In this document: positions 21,799 to 32,371 of the stretch, piece by piece | How the letters are laid out: each line of letters starts with the position of its first letter | How positions within the stretch are numbered: the stretch's first letter is position 1 | Source of the DNA: Pochonia chlamydosporia 170 | Lineage: Eukaryota > Ascomycota > Sordariomycetes > Hypocreales > Clavicipitaceae | Direction of reading: 5' to 3' | Assembly (NCBI RefSeq): GCF_001653235.2 | Contig: NC_035791.1 | Span: 4,650,001-4,714,000, forward strand | DNA length: 64,000 nucleotides | Made by a program: the position numbers and the translations under genes | The notes under the pieces: generated by a model | What the model was told of the DNA's origin: nothing | What the model saw: only the letters and a program-made list of their open reading frames with translations | Databases searched by the model: none

Positions 21799-24030
21799 TT
21801 AGAAGGCCACGACATGTTCGTCGTCTTCGTAATCACCATCCCACTCCTCCTCCGAGTCTGATTGCTCCGAACCAAAATCCTCCATACTGTACTGTAGTTC
21901 TCGCATTTTTTGATTGTCGAACAGGATGTTCACAGTTGTGCATTTTCCATGCACAAAATTCTGCGGACTCGTGCTGCTACCAAGTGCTTCTTTTCCGTCA
22001 TCTTCATCATCTTCTTCATTGTCGTCATCGTCGTCATCATGTCCCTCCGTGGCATTAAACTCGTCGTCATCTGTATCAGGCTCTTTGTATGAAGGATTTC
22101 CATGTTGATGACGTGTAGATTTGCCGAGTCGGCTTCGAGCGTCCGAGCACTGGCTGTTGGAGGCAATTCTGCTGCTACGGCGGGATGGTGATGTGGACTC
22201 CAACGACCGTGTCTTCTTTAACGCCGGAAGAATTCCACGCTCATCTGGTTCGCGCAGTGTTGTGTGGAGATTTGGGGGGACAAACGGGCGGAGAAAGACC
22301 CTCTCCATCTTCTCGCGCCACTCATGGCGCAGTTTTGCGCGTACTTGCCAAGGAATGTCTAGCATTGTCTTGATGGCAAGAAACCTCAGATGTGGTAAAT
22401 GCGGTGCGCTGCTGATGATCGATTGGAAGAACATCTCGGCAGTTTCTACTGACCAGTCCCGAATATGCTCGATATCGAGGACCCTGAGGCTAGATGGCCA
22501 TTTTGGTGTCTGAGATGGCAGCAGTGCTTGGTCGTACATTGGGTCGGCGTCATTTATACAATCATGATGCCGATAGTACGACAAGTTCATGTGTAACTCT
22601 CTCAAGTTTGGACATGTGTCGGCCAGGTCTGTGAGGAATGCTAGGTCAAGCGACTGGTTGTGCATGAGGGTCAAAATTCTGAGTCCAACACCATGGGTCC
22701 GAAGGAACAAGGACAAGTCCTCAGACCTAATTTCCCAGCAATTGATTAGCTCAAAGTGGACAAGATTTCTTGGTAGCAGTGGGAGCAACCGATCATTCAT
22801 CACGGTCGAGGACTCAAAGACAAGGTGTTTCAGCGAATTCAGTTGTGAAATAGCGTGGGCCATGGCTTGGATAACTCTACCGTCCTCGTGGTAGGTCTGT
22901 AGTTCCTCAGAACCCGATTTTATTTGCAGGTTTTTCAGTGATGGCACCTGGAAGTTGGTTAAACTTAGTCTAGTGAGCTGTGCGAAAGGCGCCATCCGAT
23001 GGAGGTCTGACATGGCATCGATCGTGGGAACGTAATTTCCAAGAAACCTGCCACTCCATTCCCAGCTCTTCAGGGTAGTTGGGAAGGGCTTTTCACCTGC
23101 CAAAGCGCAATCAGGAGAGGCGGCGTTCAGAGCCCGGAAAATATCCTCGGGATAGTGCCAGCGAAGAGTCTGGTCTAAGTCTCTGTAAGGGGGTTGATCC
23201 ATGGAGGTATAGAGTATCAACTCTTTGAGGCGAGAGAGTGGGCTAATTAGTTGATATAAGAGCGCCAACGGCACAATTTGAACGTTGATGTGCAGTGCCT
23301 CCACCTTTACCCTGTAGTTATACAGGGTCTGCGAAGGAGGTTGATTAAGCAAAAGTGCTAGCCGTTTGGCCTTGGCGGTATTTTTAATGGTGGGACAACG
23401 ATATACGGCAGTGAGTGCAGGCTCGGAGAATGCCTTGCAAATGGTCGCAGACTGAATCAACCAACTGTTGGACAGCACGTCTGTAGAGCCCTCTCGAGCG
23501 GCATACAGGAAAATATCAGACCAGCACCCAAAGGGCACGCGAGGGTCTTGCCAGTCTGGGATAAAAGCAGGTGATATAGAGTCGATGGAGGCAGCAGGTT
23601 GAGGGAGTATTTTGCGCCTCTTAGCGTTTGCCGGTGCTGGGATTCGACGTCGTTTCTTCCCAGATTGTCCTCGTGAGCCACTGGCAACCCTGCGTCTCGC
23701 AAGAGATGAATTTTGGACCACATCACCACCAGGGCTGGCTCGAAACTGTTGATTTCCATCGACTCGTGCGGCTGATCGTGACACTCGCATATTTGACAGC
23801 CTTGGCTCTAAACTATTCGTGGTAGTTCCGGGGTTGCTCTCAACGTCCGAATCGGAGGTAGTGGCAGATTGCGCATCGGTATTATTATCGGATTCGGTAG
23901 AATCCTCCGCATAATTAGGCCTTGGACGGCTCCTTGCACGGGAATTCATTGCTCGGGACGCGCTATTAGGATTGCGCCGGTTGGCAGTTCGGCTTCTGCG
24001 CCTAGAGCTTGAGCTGCGAGTTAAAGCCAT
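21799..24030 (-). CDS. F-box/LRR-like protein with basic N-terminus and acidic tail
   Basis: Predicted 743-aa single-exon protein. The N-terminal 150 residues are Arg/Ser-rich and disordered, with a strongly basic stretch (SGKKRRRIPAPANAKRRK) that looks like a nuclear localisation signal. Residues about 165-220 (WSDIFLYAAREG, then ATICKAFSEPALTAVYRCP) resemble the F-box-like start of fungal LRR proteins. From about 230 to 560 there are leucine-rich repeats (LSRLKELILYTS, FAQLTRLSLTNFQ, LNSLKHLVFESS, LRILTLMHNQSLDLAFL, CPNLRELHMNL). The C-terminus has a D/E run (DDDDDDNEEDDEDDG) and ends with more acidic clusters. A nuclear SCF-type substrate receptor is a reasonable inference; the target is unknown. 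Divergent from SUZ12. Confidence 0.7.
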   Translation of the reverse strand: MALTRSSSSRRRSRTANRRNPNSASRAMNSRARSRPRPNYAEDSTESDNNTDAQSATTSDSDVESNPGTTTNSLEPRLSNMRVSRSAARVDGNQQFRASPGGDVVQNSSLARRRVASGSRGQSGKKRRRIPAPANAKRRKILPQPAASIDSISPAFIPDWQDPRVPFGCWSDIFLYAAREGSTDVLSNSWLIQSATICKAFSEPALTAVYRCPTIKNTAKAKRLALLLNQPPSQTLYNYRVKVEALHINVQIVPLALLYQLISPLSRLKELILYTSMDQPPYRDLDQTLRWHYPEDIFRALNAASPDCALAGEKPFPTTLKSWEWSGRFLGNYVPTIDAMSDLHRMAPFAQLTRLSLTNFQVPSLKNLQIKSGSEELQTYHEDGRVIQAMAHAISQLNSLKHLVFESSTVMNDRLLPLLPRNLVHFELINCWEIRSEDLSLFLRTHGVGLRILTLMHNQSLDLAFLTDLADTCPNLRELHMNLSYYRHHDCINDADPMYDQALLPSQTPKWPSSLRVLDIEHIRDWSVETAEMFFQSIISSAPHLPHLRFLAIKTMLDIPWQVRAKLRHEWREKMERVFLRPFVPPNLHTTLREPDERGILPALKKTRSLESTSPSRRSSRIASNSQCSDARSRLGKSTRHQHGNPSYKEPDTDDDEFNATEGHDDDDDDNEEDDEDDGKEALGSSTSPQNFVHGKCTTVNILFDNQKMRELQYSMEDFGSEQSDSEEEWDGDYEDDEHVVAF

Positions 24031-25698
24031 CTTGATCGGGCACAGCTAGTATTTTACTCTTGATACGGACCAGGCCATGTGCTGTACAAGCTCCTATCAT
24101 TTTGGAGAGTGGAAAGGTGGGTTCTCAAGAATGAAGTCACTGCACAAGAGCGAACAAAGGTGGTTGTAGAGAACAAAGTCATACCAGACTGTATTGTGAC
24201 CTTGAAGTGCATGAGATTTGGTGGGGCTCAGCTTGGGAAGGTGCCTGTTCCGGCAGCCATGCATTCGGAACATGCAAGCAGGAACTGAGTGTGCATACGT
24301 TGGTTGTTCGAAGCCGGGGTTGGCCAGATTTATGCAATAAAAGTGGAACACTTGAGAGAAACGGGGTCATCAATGCAAGCTTAGACAAATCACTGGACAC
24401 CATGATAGTAATGGCAATCAACACCTTGGATGAGCTGCCTTTACTTTTCAATAGAGATTACGAAAACTCTACCGATTTGTGAGGTAATTCCGTCTAATAA
24501 CTGTGCTATGTGCTGCCATGCAGAAGAGTTATATTCTCCATAAAAATGTAATTTGAATCTTGGCTCTATACCATACCATAGATAATGCTGCTTTGTTTCA
24601 GCAGCAGAGAACCAACGGATGAGCCCTCCTGCCTCCTACTCCGTACACCTGGGGGTCAAAAGCATTTAAACTCCTAGAAGGTATCGCTCGTGGTGTATTC
24701 TAACACATACTGAGATATGTTAGTGCGTATTTGGATGTATGAGAGAAAACTTGGATGTATTGGTCTATACTGAAGGTAGGTAGGTACTTGTTACCACAGA
24801 CTGCACGCCGTCTGGTACTTACTACTCACAGGTGCTGGCCGGGGTAGGGCAGCACTTCTGACAACAGACATTGCTTTTACAAGGCAAACTTAATTGCCTT
24901 GCATAGGAACTAGAAGCATTAAAAAGGTTCAGAAACCTCAGGCAGGAAAGCGCATCAGAGTCTGCTGTCTGCTCTTGTAACCATCACAGATTTCACCTGT
25001 GTGCATCGACGGCACCAAGTACCTAGGTACTCACTCTCATGCCTGGTGCTGCATGGAGCACTGAGCGTAGGTGAACCAACCAATGTCAACTAAAGTGGAG
25101 ATTCCCGTACTCTTCACGTAGACTCGCCCTAAACCCTTTCTGGACTCCTTCATCGAAGCAAATCCACCCCCTGCAACTCTCACGCGTCTCATTGCTGCCA
25201 TTGATCGCATGCGCCATCGCATCACGTCCGACTGAGCCTCATTTCTCGCATTGCCAGACACGGCATCAAATCGGTTCCCTGCCGACTGCTTTGTTTGCAC
25301 GACCAGACATTGAACATAGCAACCTCACGGCCGCCGTGATCTTGGAAATTGGCTGCTATACCATCGTGCACGAGGGCTCTCAGGCTGCCTTTGTCTCCGG
25401 TTCATTGCCTTTGGTCGTCTCCACGTGTTTGACGGTTTTGTAAACATCTCTGGGTATCACACTTGACCAGCAGCGACCCTCAACTGATCCGCAGAAACAA
25501 TGAATCAACCATTTTGCTGTTCTTGAGGCAACCTTGCATACGGCATCATCACAGTTCACCTCTTGGCGTTTTCTTTCAGCACTGCCGTTCTGTGAATGGG
25601 CTTTAAACATGACGGCGCATAGCCCTTGCCAGCGGACAGCCCCCTTTCTCCATCGCACCTGGCTCAAGAGTGTTAAAGCTCTCCAAGAGTCATCCGTC
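24031..25698. other. Divergent intergenic region upstream of SUZ12
   Basis: No supported gene. Contains GGTAGGTAGGTAC at about 24775-24787 and a perfect palindrome GTACCTAGGTAC at 25019-25030, members of the CCTAGG motif family. In-frame ATG at 25609 lies upstream of the chosen SUZ12 start, so the last 90 bases could be coding. Confidence 0.5.
25019..25030. repeat. GTACCTAGGTAC palindrome
   Basis: Perfect 12-base inverted repeat, one of about ten CCTAGG-centred tracts in the window, all intergenic. Confidence 0.75.
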
Positions 25699-27904
25699 AT
25701 GGGAAACATAATATCTTCGCCTATGCATAAGTTGCCTCATGGCGGAAGTCATGACGGCCCGCCGCCAAAGCGACGTCGCATTTCATCACCCGACTCACTC
25801 GACATGGATCGTCTCGTCGCATCACCACGCATGTCTGAGTCCGGTTCAACTCTCCGCATTGAGGTTCTCAAAATCCTTCACAAAGACTCGAAAAGAGTCA
25901 AGACATACTATGGAGAAACACCCCCTGATTTTTTCAACACAAAGGCGCGGTGTAAAGTCACCATTTTTGACATGAGCTCAGGTCCACCACAAGTCCTGCA
26001 TTGCCAGAGTCAGCTATGTGACCTGATAACCTTCCAAAACCCGGCCGGGCCATATCGTATTGCCCGCGTTGACTTGCCTCGCCCGTTTTTTGTTCCTCAC
26101 GAGAGCATTCTAATCAATCGACCCGACGATGGAGGTTTCGACCTGTCGGACTCGTACCAATTGGTGATAGAGCTGGAGGCTGCCAATGAAACCAATTGGC
26201 CGCCGTTGGACGAGCAAGACTTTGGCATACCTTTGCAGTCTCTATATCCACCCTGGGGGACGACTCGACAGTGGATTCTATCTAGCACATTTGACAGCGT
26301 TTTTGGGAGATTAAAACATCCTCTCAGCCTCTCAGCAAGGTATCCATCCGACCAATCCAGCTACCAGACGAACTATGTAATGTCAGTTGACCTTCGGTGG
26401 ACGGCTGGATTCAAGGCCCTGAGACGCCTTGAAAAGGGGTCCATGGGCTGCATCAATGCAATTGATCCAGATGTGGACATGTACAGCGACAGTGTCCTCG
26501 GCCAACCTTGTGAAAATGGGGCTAATGGCGTCAATGGTCATATACACGGCGAATCACTTCATGACCAAGATGATGAGCTTACTGGGGATCAGACTCCATC
26601 TCGATCGTTAAGAACTCGAGAAAAGAACAAGATATATAATCTGAAAGTACTCAGCGATCAAGCAATCGGGAGAGAGAAGAAACAGCGCGGGAGAAATCTT
26701 AATCCAGAGACGAATGACGGCCGGGTGCAATACATCCTACCAACTGACCAACCCATTTCTTTGGACTACCACCGCTGTGTAAGTTGCGGCGCGTATCATG
26801 ACTCAATGGACCAACTGCAGCTACACCTACAATCGTCTCACCCAGCATACAACTATATCCTTGAGTCGACAAGCCAGGGCCCCCTATTTCGAGTATCTTC
26901 ACTTCGGGAACCGACGGTTTCTCCGCACAAAGCTATTCATCTGGGACGGGCAACGAAGCCCTTCAACCTTCAAACCCTCATATCCGGGGACCAGAGTTGG
27001 GCATTGTCGCGACTCGGGCTTGATGCAGACGAAGTCTTTAAGTCTCCAACAAAGAGCTTTCTTGACCGAGTGCAGTCAGGATCGCCCGTTGCAAAGCCTC
27101 CTAAACTCCCATTACGCCGACCTGTCAAGGCGACAAAGATCAGCAAGGTTTTGGTGCCAAAAATTCCACAACCACTTTTCCACCCTATAAGCAAAGCCAA
27201 GTTGAAGCCTGGGCAAGAAGTCCCTCAGAATGTTCTGGACAGTACTTGGTTGATACAAAGGCACCGTGAAAGCATAGCAGAATTCTCTGATGTCACTGCG
27301 GCGGAGAAGGAGTATATATGGGAATGGGACGGCTATATTCTACAGCAGAACATTACCTCAGCTGCGTATTTCTCCCGTAACTGGCTAGGTTTTGTTGAAG
27401 AAAAGGCCAGCTGGCTCTCCGGGAAAGACCACCGGATGCTTGAGTTTGGTAAACACGCAAGTGTGCTGTTGGCACGAGATGCCCTGGATGATGAGGACTT
27501 GCAGCAAGCTTTCAAGTACATCAATGAAGCAAGAGCAAAACTTACCCATGGCCAAACCCAGCAAACGGAGACATCGGGAATCGATGGGCAGGCGAAAGAC
27601 ATGGCCAGCACCAAGCAGTCCCTGAAAGTCTCGCAAATCCGCAAGGGGGCCAATGGCTGCACCGTTTGCCAACTTCCCGTTCTCGGCCCGCGGCTCCTCT
27701 TGTGCGCCAATGTCGTAAGATTCCCCAAACCCTGCTTGCAGTGGACCGAGAGAACGATAGAGAGAGTCCTAGGCTAACGTGGTGATTCAGACATGTTTGA
27801 AACGTTTATACCACGCTGATTGCATCAAAGGCGAAGCCATTACACCGGTGACTAAGCCAGGATGGCTCTGTAACATTTGCAGCAAAAACAGGAGTTCTGA
27901 CTAG
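25699..27904 (+). CDS. suz12: SUZ12-type Polycomb (PRC2) subunit with C-terminal PHD finger
   Basis: Predicted 709-aa protein from exons 25699-27714 and 27791-27904. A C2H2 zinc finger (C360, C363, H376, H381) precedes a VEFS-box at about residues 511-614 (DSTWLIQRHRESIAEFSDVT, then EYIWEWDGYI, then FSRNWLGFVEE). This order is that of SU(Z)12, the PRC2 subunit whose VEFS-box contacts the EZH2-type methyltransferase for H3K27 methylation. The C-terminus adds a Cys4-His-Cys3 PHD finger (C654, C657, C669, C674, H680, C683, C699, C702). The 76-nt intron falls inside the PHD, between V672 and T673; read-through would truncate the finger. The N-terminus contains a basic nuclear signal (PPPKRRRISSP). 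Start chosen at MGNIISSP; an in-frame ATG at 25609 would add 30 residues. Confidence 0.9.
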
Positions 27905-28512
27905 CGGCCGATTTCACTCTTCAACAGGGCCAAACTCAAACTTCTCAAAAGGAAGTCGAGTCTATGAAATATCTATCATGTATCTTAGTGACGATCTGCA
28001 GTTTAGCATGGAGGCCTTGGTTCCCTCACATTTGGTAGCTGGCATCATTGACAATCATAATGTTCAAAACTCTTGATTCAAATCATTATTAAGAAAATAA
28101 GTCACATGTGCTTTCCTAAACTAGCTGGCTCCCTAACAGTCTATCACTATTTGATCCAGCCGGAAGCATGATCATATTTGACGTGGCAATGAGATGCATA
28201 TGCTTGGCGTTGGCTACGCCTTGTAACTTTGATATTTAATTTGAATACCTGGCTGGATAGTTAGGTAGAGCATTAGGTTGACAGCAACTCCCAAGCATGT
28301 CAGCCAAGCCAAAAATAAAGCACCCAATGCCCTCTCCAACGCCACACTGTCAAGAAACCTTTTTAAACTGCGCCAATGCCGCCATCTGCAATACATACAA
28401 GCTCGATTCCTTCGATTCCTTTTTTACACAAACTTTTACAAGCCCTCCTATTCCGAAACATCCTCATGCTGGACTGTCACTCATAAGAGCGACAAGATAG
28501 GCAATTACGTCC
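27905..28512. other. Convergent intergenic region
   Basis: 3' flanks of SUZ12 and SF3B2. AT-rich; no gene, repeat or RNA seen. Confidence 0.5.
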
Positions 28513-30381
28513 TTAAAATCTGTATCGGCTCTCTTTCTTCTTGTCCTGGCGCTCCTTTTCGGTGCGCTGTCGCTTGTGGTATTCCTCGGCAATAAGGTCT
28601 GTAAGATCGTCGTCATGAGCCCACTTGGCTCCGAGACCTTCCTGTCTATTGGTATCCTCGAACTGCTGCCTGAGAGCATCTTTGCTGATACCATCATGCT
28701 GGTTTAGTGAATCCACGTCAAGAGCAACGTCGACATCACCAGGCTTCTTTCGTTTGCGAGAGCCATCTTCTGAGCCTAGGACTGGCATTCCGGCTTGTTG
28801 GCCAGCTTTCAGATCATAGACGCGGTCGCTGCCAAAGAAGCCCTCAGCTCGTACCTGGCGCTCTGGTAGGACGGTGTATGCAGATCTGGGTGCAGATGAT
28901 TCTTCGGTGTCATAACCTCTGCGCTCCTTCCTTAGGTCCATTTCACCTGCCATCGACGTCTCTATACCAGACCCATACTCGTTCAAATTGGTAGAATAGC
29001 CACTCGGAGTCTCCATACCACTGGGTGTTTCCAGACCACCGGCATCAGCATCCTCTTCCTCCTCCTCGGACTCTTCTTCAGATTCTTCCTCTTCGGACTC
29101 CTCGCGGGGTTGGAGCTCTCCCCAGAGGGTTCGTTCCACAGCGTCGCCAAGTTGCAGCTGACCTTGAGCTGCCTGCGGCTGGGCTCCGTTTTGAGCGAGG
29201 CCAAACACGTCACCGCCATATAGAGGTCTGTTGCTTTCATCCACAGGCGGTTTGCCCCATCCGCCTGGGTGGAAGCCCCATGAACCACCTGGAGGCGGAG
29301 GGGCATTCAGGCCAGGGATCTTGAGAGTTGGATAAGAGGGAGGGGGTCCGTAGCGTTGTTGGTTAATCAGCCACGGAGGGGGAGCTCCAGCGGGCATTCC
29401 AAGAGCTTCCTTGGTAGCCTCGGTCAAGTCTCCTGGTCGAAAATGTTGGTAGTCAACTTCTGCCTCCTTCCCTTCGTAGTATACCTCACCAAAACGCGTA
29501 AGTTCTGGTTTCGTCTGAAAGCGAAAGAAGGCATCATAAAGCTTTTGATAATCGATATCTAACCTACCCATCTTTGGGGCGACTCGTTCCCTTTGTTTTT
29601 GCTTCAAAGTTTGTTCGGCTTGTTTCTCTAGCACGGCGTCTCGCATCTCGGTAATACCAGTGTCGGAAATAAACTGAGGTAGCCGAAAGGGAGCCTTCTC
29701 GATGCCCCTCTTGGATGACAGGTACTCTCGTTTAAGCGACCAGTGAGTCGGTACTGGTACAACATTGCGTTGAGCTTTGATCTGAACGAGAACTCGTGGG
29801 TCAGACGACGACACATCGTGCCACTCGACAACTTCTGGGATGGAAACCAAAGCCTTCAACTCGGCCACCGAAAGCTTGTTCAATTCCTTGCGCTTTTTCT
29901 TTGACAGCTTGGGCTTCTCGTCTTGGTCATCTTCATCTGGGATGTTGTCGTCGTCTGCATAAAGCACTGTGCCTTGGTTACCTGCATTAGCCTCCTTGGC
30001 TATCTCATCCTCTTCCAGGGAGGCGCCAAACTTGGTGAATATGTCCTTATACACAGCAAATGCAGGGTCTTGGTCGAGATCGTCGTCCAGCGCTGGCGCT
30101 TCAGTGGTGACACGAGATTCGGCGTCATGGCCTTTCTTATCCGTAGTATTGGAGTCGGTGCCGGTTGTTGTATTTGTCTCTTCTGTTTGTTCTTCATTTT
30201 CACCCTTTTCTTGCTCGGGATTGATTGTTGGCTGTATGACTGTCAGTTCCAAACTCAGGAAGGGGCTGGGCATGCCGCAAGGCTTGAGATGGAGGATTCG
30301 TACCTCAGCTTGTTGAACCTTCTTCTGTTCCTTCTTCTTGGCCCTCCGCATTTGGTTCTTGGTCATCTTTGGGGCCGCCAT
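28513..30381 (-). CDS. CUS1: Splicing factor 3b subunit 2 (SF3B2/SAP145/Cus1)
   Basis: Predicted 598-aa protein from exons 30304-30381 (26 codons) and 28513-30231. The intervening 72 nt has a GTACGA donor, an ACTGAC branch site and a CATACAG acceptor. It contains no stop, so an unspliced reading gives 622 aa. The central DUF382 region (VPVPTHWSLKREYLSSKRGI, then KAPFRLPQFI and GRLDIDYQKLYDAFFRFQTKP) is followed by the PSP proline-rich motif (RPGDLTEATKEALGMPAGAP, then PPWLINQQRYGPPPSYPTLK and IPGLNAPPP). These are diagnostic for SF3B2, part of the U2 snRNP SF3b complex that stabilises U2 at the branch site and contacts SF3B4. The C-terminal third has a long acidic D/E/S tract (EESEEEESEEESEEEEEDAD). 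Confidence 0.95.
   Translation of the reverse strand: MAAPKMTKNQMRRAKKKEQKKVQQAEVRILHLKPCGMPSPFLSLELTVIQPTINPEQEKGENEEQTEETNTTTGTDSNTTDKKGHDAESRVTTEAPALDDDLDQDPAFAVYKDIFTKFGASLEEDEIAKEANAGNQGTVLYADDDNIPDEDDQDEKPKLSKKKRKELNKLSVAELKALVSIPEVVEWHDVSSSDPRVLVQIKAQRNVVPVPTHWSLKREYLSSKRGIEKAPFRLPQFISDTGITEMRDAVLEKQAEQTLKQKQRERVAPKMGRLDIDYQKLYDAFFRFQTKPELTRFGEVYYEGKEAEVDYQHFRPGDLTEATKEALGMPAGAPPPWLINQQRYGPPPSYPTLKIPGLNAPPPPGGSWGFHPGGWGKPPVDESNRPLYGGDVFGLAQNGAQPQAAQGQLQLGDAVERTLWGELQPREESEEEESEEESEEEEEDADAGGLETPSGMETPSGYSTNLNEYGSGIETSMAGEMDLRKERRGYDTEESSAPRSAYTVLPERQVRAEGFFGSDRVYDLKAGQQAGMPVLGSEDGSRKRKKPGDVDVALDVDSLNQHDGISKDALRQQFEDTNRQEGLGAKWAHDDDLTDLIAEEYHKRQRTEKERQDKKKESRYRF
30232..30303 (-). other. 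Stop-free 72-nt intron in SF3B2, multiple of three
   Basis: Splice signals are present, but the intron stays open in the coding frame and would add 24 hydrophobic-mixed residues between the basic N-terminus and the acidic segment if retained. Confidence 0.65.
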
Positions 30382-31191
30382 GGTGAGGATAAGGCGGGCG
30401 ATGATGAGGCGCTAGGTTGAAGGGATAGGGTTGGCGTACTCGAAGCTCGGGTGAGAAGTTGGAAGACTGCGTAGAGACCTGTGACAGCAATAATGTATTG
30501 CTTCGGGTCCCTTCCCATTCCGCAACGGTCCTTGAAGGACAGTGGCGGGGATTCTCGAGCCTGCCGGCCCGTTAAGATGCTGTCAGTATTGCAGCCTAGC
30601 GAAAAGTTTGGGTTTGGAATCGATGCGACAAGCTTGTTGCGGCGCGGTTGCGTATCAACCAAGGTTGACGGAGCAAGTGATGAAGATGCAACGCGTGTAG
30701 AAGCACAGGGATGCGAAGTACGTTGTGCAGTGGCAAAGAAAGTCGAGTACCAAATATGATGCGATAGTGGTGCCGCCTAAAAGTCGAAAGAAAAGTGGTG
30801 CGATGTCAGTTCAACAGGAGACTTGCAGTGTCGCGATAAATCTTATCTGCAGTCTGGTCCGATCAAGTCTGATTTGGACTGGACTCGTCTGGCCAGGCGC
30901 AGATTTGCTCTGGTGAGTGCATACCAGTGTGTCAACTTACCGGCAGATTACCGGGTAATATCTGGTAGGCCCTGGTGCGTTCAATGTTCATACAAGGTTC
31001 CGGACCTGGACTTGATGAGACCTAACTCTCAGATCAGCTGCATGTGTGGAGTATCTAACTGGTACCTGGGAAGGCAGTTTCAATGTTGCTGCTGCACCAG
31101 ACTTGATACCGTCAATTCTCCAACTCAGTCAAGGAAGCTCAATTCTGGCTGCAAAATTGAATGGTAAAAAGCCAATGCCCTGGCCTGCTAG

Positions 31192-31280
31192 CTACCTAGG
31201 TAGGTGGTGCATCGTAGCCAGTCCACCAGAGACCATCAATGGCATGTGTCCTACCTAGCAGGTACCTAGGTACTTAAGTA
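31192..31280. repeat. Pair of CCTAGG-centred tracts
   Basis: CTACCTAGGTAGGT near 31192 and AGGTACCTAGGTACTTAAGT near 31260, separated by about 55 bases. Same motif family as at 25019, 44550, 47560 and 63440-63530. Confidence 0.7.
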
Positions 31281-31920
31281 TGGAGCAAAAAAAAGAGGTC
31301 AACGTCTGGTATACCAGACTCCAGTGCGTCCACTGTCACTGCACAGAATCGCGGCGGCCACCGGACATCTCTAAGCAAGATGACATAGCATCTAACCATT
31401 TGTGCAACTAAGCAGCCCGGTGGCAGAAAATTGTATATTACTTAAGTACGCACATGGATGAGCTGGTGCAGAAGCTACAAGTACTCACACGCGAAACGAA
31501 AGGGAAGATAAAATCCCAAATCGGAGAGATTCCAAGTTGCGTGATAATAAAAAGCTCACTTCTCGCTTGGGTTCGTGCGAGTACCAGTTGACCACAGTGC
31601 CAATGTCTCCCCCCCTGTCGTCATCATGTCCATGACCAGACCTCGATCAATGGCTCCAATCCTATCTCTTCTCGTCCACACGCATACGCACATGTGCACT
31701 TGACACGACAATCTGCCTTTTCAGTCTTCACCCATAACGCAGACAAGGAGTCTGGTCAATATTATAAGTCAACATTGAAGTAATTTGTTGCTCCAGCCCA
31801 GAGACCCAGGGACCTACCGTGCTCTCTGGTCTTGTCGCATACTGTGTTCCAATCACAGGCTTTTGTCCAACCACACACCAAGCCAACTTAGAACTCCAGT
31901 CTCCTGTCTCCCTCCGTCAT

Positions 31921-31937
31921 CCCACCAGACCAGACCA
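31921..31937 (+). repeat. CCAGACC run upstream of the SLY41-type gene
   Basis: CCCACCAGACCAGACCAAA, about 440 bases upstream of the start codon and in the same orientation as the runs before the Rab and branching-enzyme genes. Confidence 0.7.
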
Positions 31938-32371
31938 AACCGGATCAGACTTCTCTCTGTCTCTCCCGTCGAATTGTCGAGGCGCTCGTCATGAAGTCGC
32001 TGCAGTAAAACTCCGCGCCAAAATTCATCCTTTGTCTTTGTCTTTCTGTCATTCGTTTAACCCACCGGTAGTTGCAGTACTCTGGTCTTTGCAGCTCCTA
32101 GGCTTTTCCCCTTCCAAGCTAGCCGCTCGATGCCAAGAATACTAATCGACCACGCATCCGTCAATTGATCCATCCACGGGTGCATCTCATTCAATTCCCG
32201 TTCCAACAGGCCCACGATTCGCGACCGAGCCGAAGGGAATTGACACTTGGCCCGGTGCTTACCATACTGCGCTGGTGTTGACTCGTTTTTCGTTTTCTTC
32301 CTCCACTCCTCGGTTTGCTACAGCGCGCAGCCGGCTGCTAGCTGTCTCCTACCGTCGAGTCGAATCACACG

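Larger units (their letters stand above)
30382..32371. other. Divergent intergenic region with both dispersed motif families
   Basis: Roughly 2 kb between SF3B2 and the SLY41-type gene without a supported gene. Contains CTACCTAGGTAGGT (about 31192-31205), GGTACCTAGGTAC (31261-31273), and a CCAGACCAGACC run (about 31923-31934). CT-rich sequence from about 31900 on is typical of a fungal promoter/leader for the SLY41-type gene. Confidence 0.5.
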
